Shown here: piece by piece, positions 45,415 to 56,278 of the stretch | Position numbering within the stretch: the first letter of the stretch is position 1 | Layout: the number at the start of each line of letters is the position of its first letter | Assembly (NCBI GenBank): GCA_910589415.1 | Contig: OU342632.1 | Span: 47,667,341 to 47,731,340 of the forward strand | Reading direction: 5' to 3' | Length of the DNA stretch: 64,000 nt | From: Malachius bipustulatus | Taxonomy: Eukaryota; Arthropoda; Insecta; Coleoptera; Melyridae | The notes under the pieces: model-generated | The model's input: only the letters and a program-made list of their open reading frames with translations | The model's database searches: none | Told to the model about the DNA's origin: nothing | Position numbers and translations under genes: made by a program

Positions 45415-46315
45415 ATGGCATTCAAAGTAAGTAACATTATCGACAAATTAATCAAATTATAATAGTGATTAACAATCTTTATCGATTCCCATAAAGATAA
45501 TTCTTATTTTATTCCGTATATTTGCTTAGGTCGTTCAATCTACCTAAAAATATTTCGCAATATCCTTTATTAAGTAGTACCTCATAAATTCTGAAATTCT
45601 TCATATATACTAAAATAGGTCTTCATTTCTGAATGTCAGCAAAGTTTAATATTAATATTTTATATACTGAAGAATACCCGTTAATCAAAATGTAAATTAT
45701 TTTCAGCTCGTTTCCTTCATCGCTCTCGTAGCCTGCATGCGCCCAGCTCTGGCTGGTTATGCCGCTGCTCCAATCAGCTATGCCGCACCAGCTGTCTACG
45801 CTTCTGCTCCCGTAGCTTATGCCGCCCCGGTGGCGAAAGCAGTGATTGCGGAGCCCTATGCACCGGCAAATTATGACTTTGGTTATTCTGTGAGCGACCC
45901 CCATACCGGAGACCAGAAAAGCCAAGTGGAAAGCCGTCGCGGTGATGCCGTTCAGGGTAGCTATTCCCTGGTTGACTCCGATGGAACCAGAAGGGTTGTG
46001 GATTATGCCGCTGACGGTATCAATGGATTCAATGCCGTCGTACGAAAGGAACCTCTTGCCGTAGCTGCCCCAGTGGTTAAAACCGTGGCCGCCGTACCTA
46101 CTTATAACACCGCTCATGTGGCTAGGATCTCTGCCCCAGTCGTAGCCTCCTACGCCGCAGCACCTGTCCATGCTCACTATGCTGCTGCACCTGCTTACAC
46201 CACATACGCTGCCGCCCCAGCATTTGGACACTATGCCGCTGCCCCCGCATATGGCCACTATGCTGCTGCCCCTGCGTTGGCCTACAGTTCACCACTTATT
46301 GCGAAATATCACTAA
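45415..46315 (+). CDS. RR-2 cuticle protein (CPR family), two exons
   Basis: Exon 1 (45415-45426) encodes MAFK and ends at GTAAGT; exon 2 (45707-46315) follows TTTCAG, giving 206 residues. A tiny first exon that splits the signal peptide is typical of this family. Residues 1-20 form a signal peptide with cleavage expected after LA|GYAAA, so the product is secreted into cuticle. Residues 60-120 are the Rebers-Riddiford RR-2 chitin-binding domain: [38 protein letters not shown] and [11 protein letters not shown]. The aromatic positions (Y/F) that contact chitin are present. The flanks are low-complexity AAP(A/V) and HYAAAP repeats, as in hard-cuticle proteins. It is probably epidermal and moult-linked; the exact paralogue is not named. 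It is the only convincing intact host gene in the window. Confidence 0.95.
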
Positions 46316-46361
46316 GTTGTAAATTTTCCTGAAATGTTCGATGTATATATAATATTTATTT

Positions 46362-46367
46362 ATTAAA
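46362..46367 (+). terminator. Probable polyadenylation signal of the cuticle gene
   Basis: ATTAAA, a common variant signal, lies 47 bases after the stop codon. Confidence 0.5.
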
Positions 46368-47376
46368 ATTCATTTATTGCATATTATATTTGTTTTCTAC
46401 GTTTCCTGAAACCCTTAAGTAGAGATTTTTTCTCATTCACTATGTTGATCTGCTTGGCAACACTGATTGCGTGCAAAATGAAACTTCGGTAAAATATTAT
46501 TACCCCTAAAGAGAGAAAAATTATAATGTGTCATTATTTGTTTAAGATTGAAAAGTTACTTGTTTTGGTGCAGTTACATTTTTTTAATCTTTTCGGTGAT
46601 TTTTGAGAAAACCAGACAAAATATTTCAATTTGTAACGTCATTTTCATTATTGCCGCGATTTTAACAGATGATATTTATTCAGTACGTACTTAACTCAGA
46701 TGATTTTATTTTATTTTCCCCCCAATACCCGAATAAATTAGCAGACAGAAATTCAACATAAAGGAAGGTTGAATAAAAATTATCAAATTATTTATTGGGT
46801 ATAGAAATTTTGTTCCTTTTCCTATGCACGTCATTGACAAAGTATAATTTCAAAAATTGATTTTTTTACACTACCTCGAAATTCTAAGAAAATTACAGGG
46901 GCTGTTTTAAAATCGAAAATTTGACTTTATAAATGGCCCGTAATTCATCAATATAAAATATGGGGTTATATTCTGGAACATGTCATATTGGTTTGAAATT
47001 TGTAGCGTTCGTAGGGTTTGAGCATTAGGCCAATCAGCTGCCAGAAAATTCGAAACATAACCCAAGAGTTATATTTTGAAATTTGATGAATACGGATAGT
47101 AGAGAAATAAACATCTGGTAAAAAAAATCGAATATCTCCGCCATTTTAATTAATTTCTTCTTGAAATTTTCGAAGGTTAAAGGTAATTAGTAAAGCTGTA
47201 TACCCTGAAAATTTCAGTTTAATTTGTTCAAAAATGTGCTCATAAATGATTACCTATAAGAATTTAGTCATTCTATTACATTTTTTATTGAGACAGTTGA
47301 AAATGATCACCATGTAACTGTCCTTGTGGATCAAAGTAAACTTAAAACTTTTATTTACTAATTCAGTTCAAAATAT
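46368..47376. other. Intergenic with old repeat-body pieces
   Basis: About 46860-47290 resembles, in places, the 63.3-63.5 kb repeat body (AATATCTCCGCCATTTTAATT; TGTGCTCATAAATG). No gene is seen. Confidence 0.4.
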
Positions 47377-47732
47377 TGTTACGGGTCTCACATTTATTAA
47401 TAATACCAAATTACAGTCTTAAAAATTATTTATTTTTCAAACAGCTATAATATAAAATAATCAGCTGTCTTCTTATTTCCACACAGATATTACACAACTA
47501 ATTTCCACCACTTGTCACTTTACTCTGTCTTCTAATTCACACTTTACAATTCACTTTCACATACCTACAAGATACGACTGACCGACTAGAGTGCCGACAA
47601 CTCTTCTTATACCTGTTGGCCGTGGAGTCTAGAAATGTCAGGTAGCTCACGCAGAGTTCTACTCAATCTCGAACATGCGTAGAATGCGGAATCATTCTGG
47701 TATTTAGTAGAGTGCAACTGTCAGTTGCACTC
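47377..47732 (-). repeat. Probable solo LTR
   Basis: On the minus strand TATAAG (47606-47611) is followed 32 bases later by a canonical initiator TCAGTC (47576-47581), then AATAAA signals, and the sequence ends GACCCGTAACA (plus TGTTACGGGTC at 47377). This order of U3 promoter, R and polyA is that of an LTR. The 5' end may be at TGACAGTTGCACTC within the perfect palindrome GAGTGCAACTGTCAGTTGCA... (47710-47732). No target duplication is certain and no internal region adjoins it. Confidence 0.45.
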
Positions 47733-48296
47733 TCACACTGGCCGGCATGGTGTCATTCCTGTCGTGTCACTGGAATTGTCGCGAAGGTGAGATTTCCATG
47801 ACTGCCTGAGTCGTCATAAAAATACGGATAGGTATCCAAAAAAAAATTTAAATAACCACTTTCAAGCGCTTAAGGATGATAATAGTTTTTTTTGTGCGCA
47901 AGAATTTAAATTTTATCTTTCCCTGTTTGCGAAATACAGCCCTTTAAATGTACCGAAATAATTCGAATCGGCGAAATGCTCTCCTATTGGCGTGAAGTCA
48001 CTACCTTATTTTAGTGGAGGACCCGTACCTGCACCTCCTATGCATAACACCGTAAACCAGGCATTCAGTTTCGGTGTAGTGAGGTGTTTTACATTAAATT
48101 TGCACATTATAGACACGAAATTTGAAGTTTAGTACAAAATATAAAATTAGACAAATATGGAAGAAGGATTTCAAATGGCCCACACTTATACATAACTTGT
48201 CAACTGTCGATGTTACAATGGTAAGTGACTTCTTAGTGAAGTCTAGTTATTTTAATCAGCCCCAGTCCAGTGGTTCATTGAAATAGAGCAAGTATA
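47733..48296. other. Intergenic, no gene recognised
   Basis: Mixed composition, no recognised domain. Confidence 0.4.
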
Positions 48297-49208
48297 CAGG
48301 GTGATTCACAGTTGATGGTACCTTAGATGTTTACGGGAAATGAGTCATTGTATTTTTTTGAAAATTTAGTCACCTAAATAATTGGCTCTGCTCTATCGAT
48401 CTAAAATATTTTCGGCATTGCGACATTGCCACTTATTTCGAAAAATTGCAACAACAATTGTTGATATTTTAAATGAGACACCCCGTATATTATTGCATTT
48501 TTGGGTTCGCTATTGTTTTCAGGTTATTTTTGTATAAACACTCCTTTACCTAGCTCATTTACCTAATTTTTAGCCGTTCTCGAGGAATTAAAAAACTGTT
48601 TTACTTTTTAGTCAAAACATGGCTCCCATTAAATGTTTATTACTGCGGTGTTTTGATTTGTAGTAAGCTGAAATTTTGGATATAATTTGACAATGTCATC
48701 TCTATTAGTATTGCGCAAAGAAATTTGTTGTGCGTTATACAAGGTCGTTCATAAATTGTACTCTTACCGCTGCATACGAAAATAATTATGAAAAGTGCTG
48801 TTTTTTGAATGGAGGGCCCTGTATATTATCAAATATTCTAAGAGACAGTTAGAATTCCTTTCAAATGATGTAACACGTTCCCATTCCTAAATATATATTT
48901 TTTTACTAAAAAGTAACGAAATTATTTAATTCCTCGAAAACTGCTAAAAATAGGTATAGGAGTGTTTATACAAAAAAAACCGGGTAAAAATAGCAAAACC
49001 AAAAAATAGAATAATATACAGGGTGTCTCATTTAAAATATTAACGTTGTTGCAATTTTTCTAAATAAGCGGCGACGTCGCAATGCCGAAAATATTTTAGA
49101 ACGATAGAGCAGAGCAAATTATTCAGGTGGCTAAATTTTTAGAAAAATCCAATGACTCGTTTCCCGTAAACGCGTCTAAGGATGTACCATCGACTGTGAA
49201 TTAAGCTG
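48297..49208. mobile_element. 912-bp foldback element
   Basis: CAGGGTGATTCACAG at the left faces CTGTGAATTAAGCTG at the right, the right end slightly degraded, with TA on both sides. Each arm (about 190 bases) is itself bounded by a second CAGGGTGTCTC / GAGACACCCCG border at about 48485 and 49019. The centre (about 530 bases) is a further inverted repeat around GTAACGAAATT / TTAAAAAACTG. Confidence 0.8.
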
Positions 49209-49775
49209 TATATGTATGTATAAAGTTTCATTATTCAATATAATCGTATAGGGCAATAATTTGTCTATGTACCTATCCCAGTACTCGTATGGTCTATGTA
49301 TTCCAGAGACCCAGTACTCGCATGGGATCTGTATCACTGATAAGGAAACGAATTTTTAGGATTTTAGTATTCGGAATTTCATGTTGAATAGGAACTTCTG
49401 GTAAATGTTAAAGGATATCTCGAAAACTACAAATGGGCATCAAAATTGAAAATTTTGACAGATGATGTTTTAAAGATACTTTTTTCAATAAAACATGTGT
49501 CCGATTCGCTTTTGTTTAGATGTTACAAGCGTTTAAAAGAATACAGTGAACGTTATAGGTGAGGAATAAATTCCATAGAACGGAAAGTACCTACTGTTTT
49601 TTTTTAGAAAAATAAAAAACAGCTGATAAAGTTTTTAATATAATTTATGTTCTATTTTACGTTCTTCCATACAGTGATGTTCCTTGGCTCAGTATGACGA
49701 CATTGTGTTATTTTTTAATAGGACACCATGTATGTTAGTGTATTTGAAAATTAGTAGTTTATTTTGAATGTTATA

Positions 49776-50759
49776 CAGGGTTAGAACTATTTAAAGGGCC
49801 ACTACAGGGATATCCTAAACCATTGAAGATACGAGGTCGGTGAAATTAGAGAAAAGTTGCGCTATTTTTAAGTGAGTATTTTGCGAAAAAGAAATTTGAA
49901 ATATCCCCAGTATTTCCGGAAATATCCTGAAAAAACTTAAAAATCAAGAGAAATCTTATTTTTGCCATATCTTTCTTACAATTGGAAATTAATTAATAAT
50001 TCGTAGACTTACATAGGCCGTTATGAGCTATTCATCTGACGTTTCAAAAATTTTCAAGTCACGTTTTGTTTTTCTCATTGCCACCATATTATTTTTTTAT
50101 GTCGTTCGATAAGAAAAAATAATTGAAATCAAGAATTAATAAACTTCAAAAAAAAAAAAATCCAAAATTTTTATTCTACTTTTTTTCAAAGAAAAACAGA
50201 AAATTTTTCGCTGAAATAGGTCAATATTTCATACTACCGAAAGTCATACTGCTTGCCTTATAGTTTTTTTTTTTTAATTTTTCTATGACATTCGGTCTAA
50301 AATGTTGTCTTTTTTGGAAAAAAAAGAAGAAAAAATTTTTTGAAATTTATTTTTTCAAGATTATTGGTTTTTGGTTTCCATTATTTTTTTTATACCGAAC
50401 GAAATAAAAAAACAATACGGCGGCCATAAGAAAAACGAAAGTTGACTATGAAAACTCTTAGAGCTGCTAGTTGGCGTTGAAAATTTTGAAAATATCAGAT
50501 GGGTAGCTTTTGCCGACTTATGTAAGCCTACAAAAAATTATTTATTAATTTACAATAACAAAAAAGATATGACGAAAAGAAGAAATCTTTAATTTTCAGT
50601 TTTTTCAGGACATTTCAGGAAAGGTCACAGATATCTTGCATGCGTTGAGGGATTCGAGATGGCCACAAAATTGCGCATCTTTTCTCTAATTTAACCGAAG
50701 TCTTATCTTCAATGGTTTAAGACATCCCTGTAGTGGCCCTTTAAATAGTTCTAACCCTG
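49776..50759. mobile_element. 984-bp foldback element
   Basis: CAGGGTTAGAACTATTTAAA and TTTAAATAGTTCTAACCCTG are perfect ends, flanked by TA. Arms of about 380 bases carry GGGCCACTACAGGGATATC and its inverse. The family is the same as 22130-25838. Confidence 0.85.
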
Positions 50760-50877
50760 TATATTGATACTAGGACTTAAACTTTATTACTTTATTAAGT
50801 ACTTAAACAGACTGCATTCCTGAGTAAATCCTAATATCATTAGTGTATTAGGATAAATTTATAACACACATGTTATA

Positions 50878-52977
50878 CAGGGTGATTCAGACCACCCGTA
50901 CACCCCTTTTTTCTCGAAAACGGCGCATGGGATTTTTTTGGTAGATAAGCCTCTTTACTAAATCGAGACCAAGGAATTGAATTATGATACTTACGAGCTG
51001 CGGAATTTCCGGGAAATCGGAAAATTTGCTACCAACTTTGAAATTTTAAATGTAACTCTAGATCAAATTGGCCATATTTGCGAAGGTCTTTGGAAAAGAA
51101 ACAACTTTTGTAAAAAACATTTTTTCCTATCAACTTTCCATTGCTGAGATATGACAAACTGAAATTTCATACAGTCTACAGGCATTTTATACAAATTTCC
51201 GAACGTACCCCAAAAATCAGTTCCACAGATAACAGGTAACAATTTTTTATGGATTTGTCATTTTTGACAGTTGCAACTTTAAATTGAACATGTATTAATA
51301 AGACTTGTTATTATAAGAGTTAATAAAATTTTAGAAGAACATCAGAATCACTTTAATATTTAATTAATAAACATAATCATAAGTTGCCTCAATAAATAAA
51401 TTAACAATTAGGCAAGATGTGATATTTTATTCAAAGTGTCATCCACCATTGTTAATACACATTTCTGCCCTTCGTATAACACTCTTTGTTGCTCTTGAAA
51501 TTTCCTCTGGGGCAATTGAATTACATGCATTTCGAATGCGTTGCTTCATGTCATTTCTGCTGATTGGACGCTCTTGATAAACTAAGTCCTTAATCCTACC
51601 CCATAAATAGAAATCCAGCGGTGTCAAATCTGGCGACCGCGGAGGCCAAGATATTTGACCGGATCTTCCTATCCATCTGTGAGGAAAAAACGTGTTAAGA
51701 GTATCCCTAACAAGCAAAGAATAATGAGCAGGGCAACCGTCTTGTTGTAACCACATTGTTACCCTTGTAGCCAACGGGATATCTTCCAGCAATTCTGGCA
51801 AGTGATTCCGTAAAAATTCATTGTACAGGTTGCCACTTAAATGTTCATCAAAAAAATAGGGACCAATGATTTGAGCACGAATAATACCGCACCAAGTGTT
51901 GAGGCTCGACACATGTTGGTGGTCAACTGTTCGTAACCAATGCGGATTCTCCTCTGACCAATAATGTGCATTGTGAATGTTCACATTGCCACTACTTTTG
52001 AAAGTTGCTTCATCTGTCCACAAGATTTTCTTATGGAAGTCATGATTCTGACGACGATACCAGTTGCAAAATACGAGACGTTTTCTAAAATCGTCATTTG
52101 TTAGTTCTTGATGAAGGTTTATGTGGTATGGATGCAGACCATTGTTGTGCAAAATTCTCCACACAGTCGACTGTGACACACCGGAATCTGCTGAAATTCT
52201 TCGAGTGGAATCATGAGGATTGACAATAACAGCAGCCACAATATCAGGTGCTACTTCATCCATAATTGGTCGCCTTATTACAGCATTTCTGTTGTGGTTT
52301 GGCTGAATTTTACCTGTTATGCGAATGCGAGTGGCCAAATGCTTAAAAACCAAACGAGAATGATGTGTGCGATTAGGATACCGCTGAGCATACAATCTCT
52401 GAGCTGCTGAATAATTCTGATGACATTCACCCAGTACCATCAACATTTCAAAAGCTTCTTCGTTTGTGTACGCCATATTCACGAAACTAATCTTTTTATT
52501 ACTTAAATATTCGACTTTTAAATTCAAACTATGCATTTTAAAGACGCTACTGTCAAACATGATACAACTGTCAAAAATGATGCAACTGTCAAAAGTGTCA
52601 AGCCATGAAAAATGGTTGTCTGTTATCTGTGGAACTGATTTTTGGGGTACGTTCGGAAATTTGTATAAAATGCCTGTAGACTGTATGAAATTTCAGTTTG
52701 TCATATCTCAGCAATGGAAAGTTGATAGGAAAAAATGTTTTTTACAAAAGTTGTTTCTTTTCCAAAGACCTTCGCAAATATGGCCAATTTGATCTAGAGT
52801 TACATTTAAAATTTCAAAGTTGGTAGCAAATTTTCCGATTTCCCGGAAATTCCGCAGCTCGTAAGTATCATAATTCAATTCCTTGGTCTCGATTTAGTAA
52901 AGAGGCTTATCTACCAAAAAAATCCCATGCGCCGTTTTCGAGAAAAAAGGGGTGTACGGGTGGTCTGAATCACCCTG
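50878..52977 (-). mobile_element. Complete 2100-bp DD41D Tc1/mariner transposon
   Basis: The ends CAGGGTGATTCAGACCACCC and GGGTGGTCTGAATCACCCTG are perfect, flanked by TA (50876-50877 and 52978-52979). The TIRs are 358 bases each (50878-51235 and 52620-52977) and nearly identical, unusually long for this superfamily. A single intact transposase ORF lies between. All parts needed for mobility are present, so this looks like a recent and possibly autonomous copy. Confidence 0.95.
51439..52560 (-). CDS. DD41D mariner-like transposase
   Basis: 373 codons from the ATG at 52560. A better-supported start is the internal ATG at 52476 (MAYTNEEAFEMLMVLGE), because that begins the conserved DUF4817-type helix-turn-helix and leaves 345 residues. 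A second HTH follows (RRISADSGVSQSTVWRIL). The catalytic core shows KKILWTDEATF (first Asp), MWLQQDGCPAHY (second Asp) and SPDLTPLDFYLWG (third Asp). Counting from QQD to TPLD gives 41 intervening residues, a DD41D signature like that reported for rosa/visitor-type families. No stop or shift is seen. It would bind the 358-bp TIRs and catalyse cut-and-paste at TA. Nearby MITEs with CAGGGTG ends may use this or a related enzyme, although their inner TIRs differ. Confidence 0.93.
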   Translation of the reverse strand: MFDSSVFKMHSLNLKVEYLSNKKISFVNMAYTNEEAFEMLMVLGECHQNYSAAQRLYAQRYPNRTHHSRLVFKHLATRIRITGKIQPNHNRNAVIRRPIMDEVAPDIVAAVIVNPHDSTRRISADSGVSQSTVWRILHNNGLHPYHINLHQELTNDDFRKRLVFCNWYRRQNHDFHKKILWTDEATFKSSGNVNIHNAHYWSEENPHWLRTVDHQHVSSLNTWCGIIRAQIIGPYFFDEHLSGNLYNEFLRNHLPELLEDIPLATRVTMWLQQDGCPAHYSLLVRDTLNTFFPHRWIGRSGQISWPPRSPDLTPLDFYLWGRIKDLVYQERPISRNDMKQRIRNACNSIAPEEISRATKSVIRRAEMCINNGG

Positions 52978-53002
52978 TATATCGTTGCAAAGAGAAAAAA
53001 AA

Positions 53003-53310
53003 AACCTTCTTGCGCATCAATCGCAGAAATAGTGTATTTTTATGCGATTCAATAATAAATATTTTCTTCCTATTTTTTTTTTATAATGAATATAATGAAA
53101 AAATAATCCGATTTTTTGGGGCGGAAAAGCGGAAAACCACCTACCTACCAAAAAAAAAGAATAACCCTCTCGTGGTTTCGAACCCGCATCAACAGTTTAC
53201 TATTTAGGCAAGGGTTCGCTTGCCTAACCAACTGAGTTAAAGGTGCCTTTCAAATATGTAGCGATGATCGAGTAGGTATATGTAGTACGTCAATACTTCA
53301 TCCTACACAT
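53003..53310 (-). repeat. 1.33-kb repeat, 3'-end fragment (copy 3a) with tRNA-like module
   Basis: AACCTTCTTGCGCATCAATC and the next 300 bases match the start (plus-strand) of 1653-2985. The tRNA-like module is best preserved here: minus-strand TAACTCAGTTGGTTA (A box) and GCGGGTTCGAAACC (B box) at about 53172-53245. The copy stops at about 53310, where a second copy in the opposite orientation begins. Confidence 0.75.
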
Positions 53311-53313
53311 TTT

Positions 53314-53450
53314 ATTAGTGTATTTTTTAACAAAAAATACACTATTGAGGACGACATCACTTTTCGAAAATCACCCAAACTCATCAAATGTCCACCGATC
53401 ATGACCCCCAGATCACGAAAAAGTGGTTTTCCAAAATTCACCTGCACACG

Positions 53451-53483
<33 letters not shown>

Positions 53484-53510
53484 TATTTATATATACTTGG
53501 CCAACTATCA
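53314..53510 (+). repeat. 1.33-kb repeat, 5'-end fragment (copy 3b, plus orientation)
   Basis: AGTGTATTTTTTAACAAAAA begins a plus-oriented copy running through GACGACATCACTTTTCGAAA to the AT microsatellite (53450-53510), where homology stops. The remainder of the element, same orientation, resumes at the AT microsatellite at about 61662, so the two pieces probably belonged to one copy. Confidence 0.7.
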
Positions 53511-53824
53511 AAGCGAGGACCAACTGTTCTACCCATCAAGTGAGGACCACCAGAAGAAAGCATTCTACAGGCATGGTAAATGTTCTGATTGTTAAATCTT
53601 GAGATGGGCGATAGATGGCTGGAGAGTATACGCAGGGAAAACAGAACAGAGCCAAGTTATAATTTTCATGTATATAGGAACATAGTGAGGACAGTTTGCG
53701 TGAATATCAAAGTGAGGTCGGTATATTTATTTATGCTCTCCGCATTTAATGAGGTCCGTATATTACATGATTCGTAGAAAGTGAGACCCAGCACTGTTGC
53801 CAGATGCCAAGCATAGCGCTTTAG

Positions 53825-53953
53825 TATGATACACTGAAACACAGTATGACCTGCCGCAGCAGGTTGGCTCCGCATCGGCAGAACCGTGATGTCACTTGTT
53901 CTAAAAAATCATCTACGAATCTAATGTAAATAACGTCTGCTTTATCGCAAAAT
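53825..53953. repeat. Left inverted arm, partner 59708-59846
   Basis: GATACACTGAAACAC(A/G)GTATG, CAGGTTGGCTCC and CAGAACCGTGA(T/C)GT(C/T)ACTTGTT are shared in inverted orientation with 59708-59846, continuing to TCTGCTTTATC(G/A)CA. The arms are diverged and about 6 kb apart. Confidence 0.7.
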
Positions 53954-54189
53954 ACCCTGAGGTGGGTTACTATTTTGAATAAATCTATTTTAAATACCTA
54001 CTTAAGATAGAATAAACCTATTTGAAATAAATCTATTTAAAATGAAAATAACACAAACATAATTATCAGCGATAGTGCACAAGAGAGTCAAATCTTACAG
54101 TCTTTTTTTTGATATTCGTCTTTTGTTTTTCCTAATTTGTGAAATGATTTTTCCATTTATCAAACGTCAGTGCGTGATGTTTCAATTGA

Positions 54190-54896
54190 AACTCCAAACC
54201 AGAAGTTTTAACTTTTGAGATACAAGGTGGTGAAGTTTATGAAAAATAAATAATTTTTTACATAATATCTGTAATACCGCTCTCTAGATATATTATTCAA
54301 ATTTCGTATACCGGTATTACGCTTCAAGAGGCATTTTTTCGTGTACCACATTTCATTTTATTTCTACTGGTGACGATCGTTTTTTTTTTTTTTTTTTCAT
54401 CAAAGCATTTTTAACGATAATCTTGCGACCATGGAGAGAAATAGATTTTATTTTTTTTAGGCGGAAAGCGTGCATCGATCTGAAAAAATCAAGTAATCAA
54501 ATTTGCTTAGAAAGGAATGGGCATTTCAAAAATGAATCTATAAAAAAAAATCAGTGGCGTGTGGCGTTTGTACCATCAATGTTTATCAATGTCTGCCAAA
54601 TTATGCAGGTAAAATTCTGCACGAACGTCACTGCTGGAAATAAAATGAAATGGAGGACATGAAAAAATGCCTCTTGATGCATAATACCTACCTGCATGTA
54701 TACGAAATTTCATGAAATATCTAGAGCGGTAGGTATTAAAGATATAAAAAAATTAATTATTTTTCATAAACTTTACCACTCTGTATCTCAAAAGTTAAGA
54801 CTTTTAAGACACACGTTCTCATGAAGTTTTTTTTTTTTAATTTACCAAAAAAAATACCCCCTTAAATATTAACATTCAATTAGGGAACACCGTATA
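54190..54896. repeat. Diverged foldback related to 43080-43697
   Basis: TTTTAACTTTTGAGATACAAGG at the left and CTGTATCTCAAAAGTTAAGAC at the right are inverted. ATATCTGTAATACCGCTCT is shared with the 43-kb copy, and the right flank AACATTCAATTA..AACACC is also shared. Confidence 0.7.
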
Positions 54897-54897
54897 A

Positions 54898-55149
54898 CAG
54901 GGTGTTCGGTAATGGGCCAGCCAAAATTAAACATCATGTATAAAATCGTGTTTTAAACATAAGAAAAGAATAACGTTTTTTTCAGATATCGGGCTTCGTT
55001 GGGAAATATTTCCAAAAAATGTAAAACTAAGGCAGCTCTGAAATTTAAAATAAATCATCCCGATCTGAAAAACGTTTTTCTATTTTATGTTTCAAATACG
55101 ATTTTATACATGACGTTTGGTCTGGACTGGCCCGTTACCGAACACCCTG
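54898..55149. mobile_element. 252-bp foldback element
   Basis: CAGGGTGTTCGGTAATGGGC and GCCCGTTACCGAACACCCTG are perfect ends. Inner arms share ATGTATAAAATCGT / ACGATTTTATACAT. Confidence 0.85.
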
Positions 55150-55364
55150 TAAATAATATTTATTTCTGGATAACATAATGGTCTTATATCTTTACTGAAA
55201 TTTGACTTGTGTAACCGTGCACGAGCGGGACTTGTCATTAATAAAATAAATAACAGAGTTAACTAGTTGTATTTCGTCTAATAAGTAATTATTACAGTGA
55301 TAAATGGAAAAGGTGCACTTATGTAAATAACAATAATAAGGGAAAGTCCGTACATGGCGATACA

Positions 55365-55682
55365 ATGGATAATTGCCAATATTATGGACAATTTCCAATA
55401 ACGGAGGAGACAAATGCAGGCCGCGGGGTAAAAACTAGAAAACCCCGATGCGTCAGACTGCTTAGAAATCTCATGGAACATGGAATACTTCATAACTACG
55501 GATACGGCTACGGTAACTTACTACTACACTACGGGACGGGTGGTTCGACTGGTCTTGGCTTGGGCCCTAGTCGGTGGGGCAGCGGCGTGAAGTGTCTGGC
55601 ACTACCGATCGATGAAATCAGGAGTGAATTAATACCAGCTGGTAGTGTTGCTAATATTTTATACTTGTCATATTCTCAATAG
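55365..55682 (+). CDS. Hypothetical open frame, weak
   Basis: 105 codons are open, with a less AT-rich, protein-like centre (CVRLLRNLMEHGILHNYGYG, GLGLGPSRWG). An AATAAA lies about 40 bases after the stop. It could be the last exon of a small gene or a retroelement scrap. No domain is recognised and no upstream exon is visible. Confidence 0.25.
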   Translation: MDNCQYYGQFPITEETNAGRGVKTRKPRCVRLLRNLMEHGILHNYGYGYGNLLLHYGTGGSTGLGLGPSRWGSGVKCLALPIDEIRSELIPAGSVANILYLSYSQ

Positions 55683-55719
55683 CCAATGTCCTACTGTCTG
55701 ATGTTTCAACCTTATACTA

Positions 55720-56278
55720 TTAAATAAAATATTATCATAATAAATAAATATTTATTATATTGTCTAAGGTTTCAACAAACTGTTACTAGAAATTAATTGG
55801 AAATAAATATAGCGGAATTGGCGGGAGCAGCATTCTACTCTGTAGCATCTACACTGTACAATGAAAATTTATTAAATTAAATTTAAATTATTTCTACTAC
55901 ATTAACTTGGATATAATAGAAAAATAATCTATAAAAAAAATTGAGAGATAAATTCCTTAACTCGGGTTGAGTTTGTAGAAAAAATCGTCTCCATCAAGAT
56001 AAATAAAACAAAATTTTTCGGGTTTTATTTTATTATTGAAATTAGGTACAATAATTTTCAGTTTTTATTTTTCTTACTATGTTGCTTAAAAATAATCAAT
56101 AATTATTGTTTGGTAGAAGATTATTACATCCACTTTTAATTTGTTGTATTTATTTGTAAATTCTTTTAGTAAGATACCTATTAAACTTCATTTACTATAA
56201 GTATTTAATTAATTAACTATTTAATTAATTAATTAAAACTAATTTATTAACTTTTTTTTGTAAAGATAACACTTTGAT
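55720..56278. other. Very AT-rich spacer
   Basis: Extended A/T runs and TTAATTAA blocks, no gene. Confidence 0.5.

Noticed and set aside
45623..46258. 211-codon minus-strand ORF over the cuticle gene
   Set aside because: It is the antisense shadow of the GC-rich Ala/Pro/Tyr repeats; the plus strand has signal peptide, RR-2 domain, splice sites and promoter.
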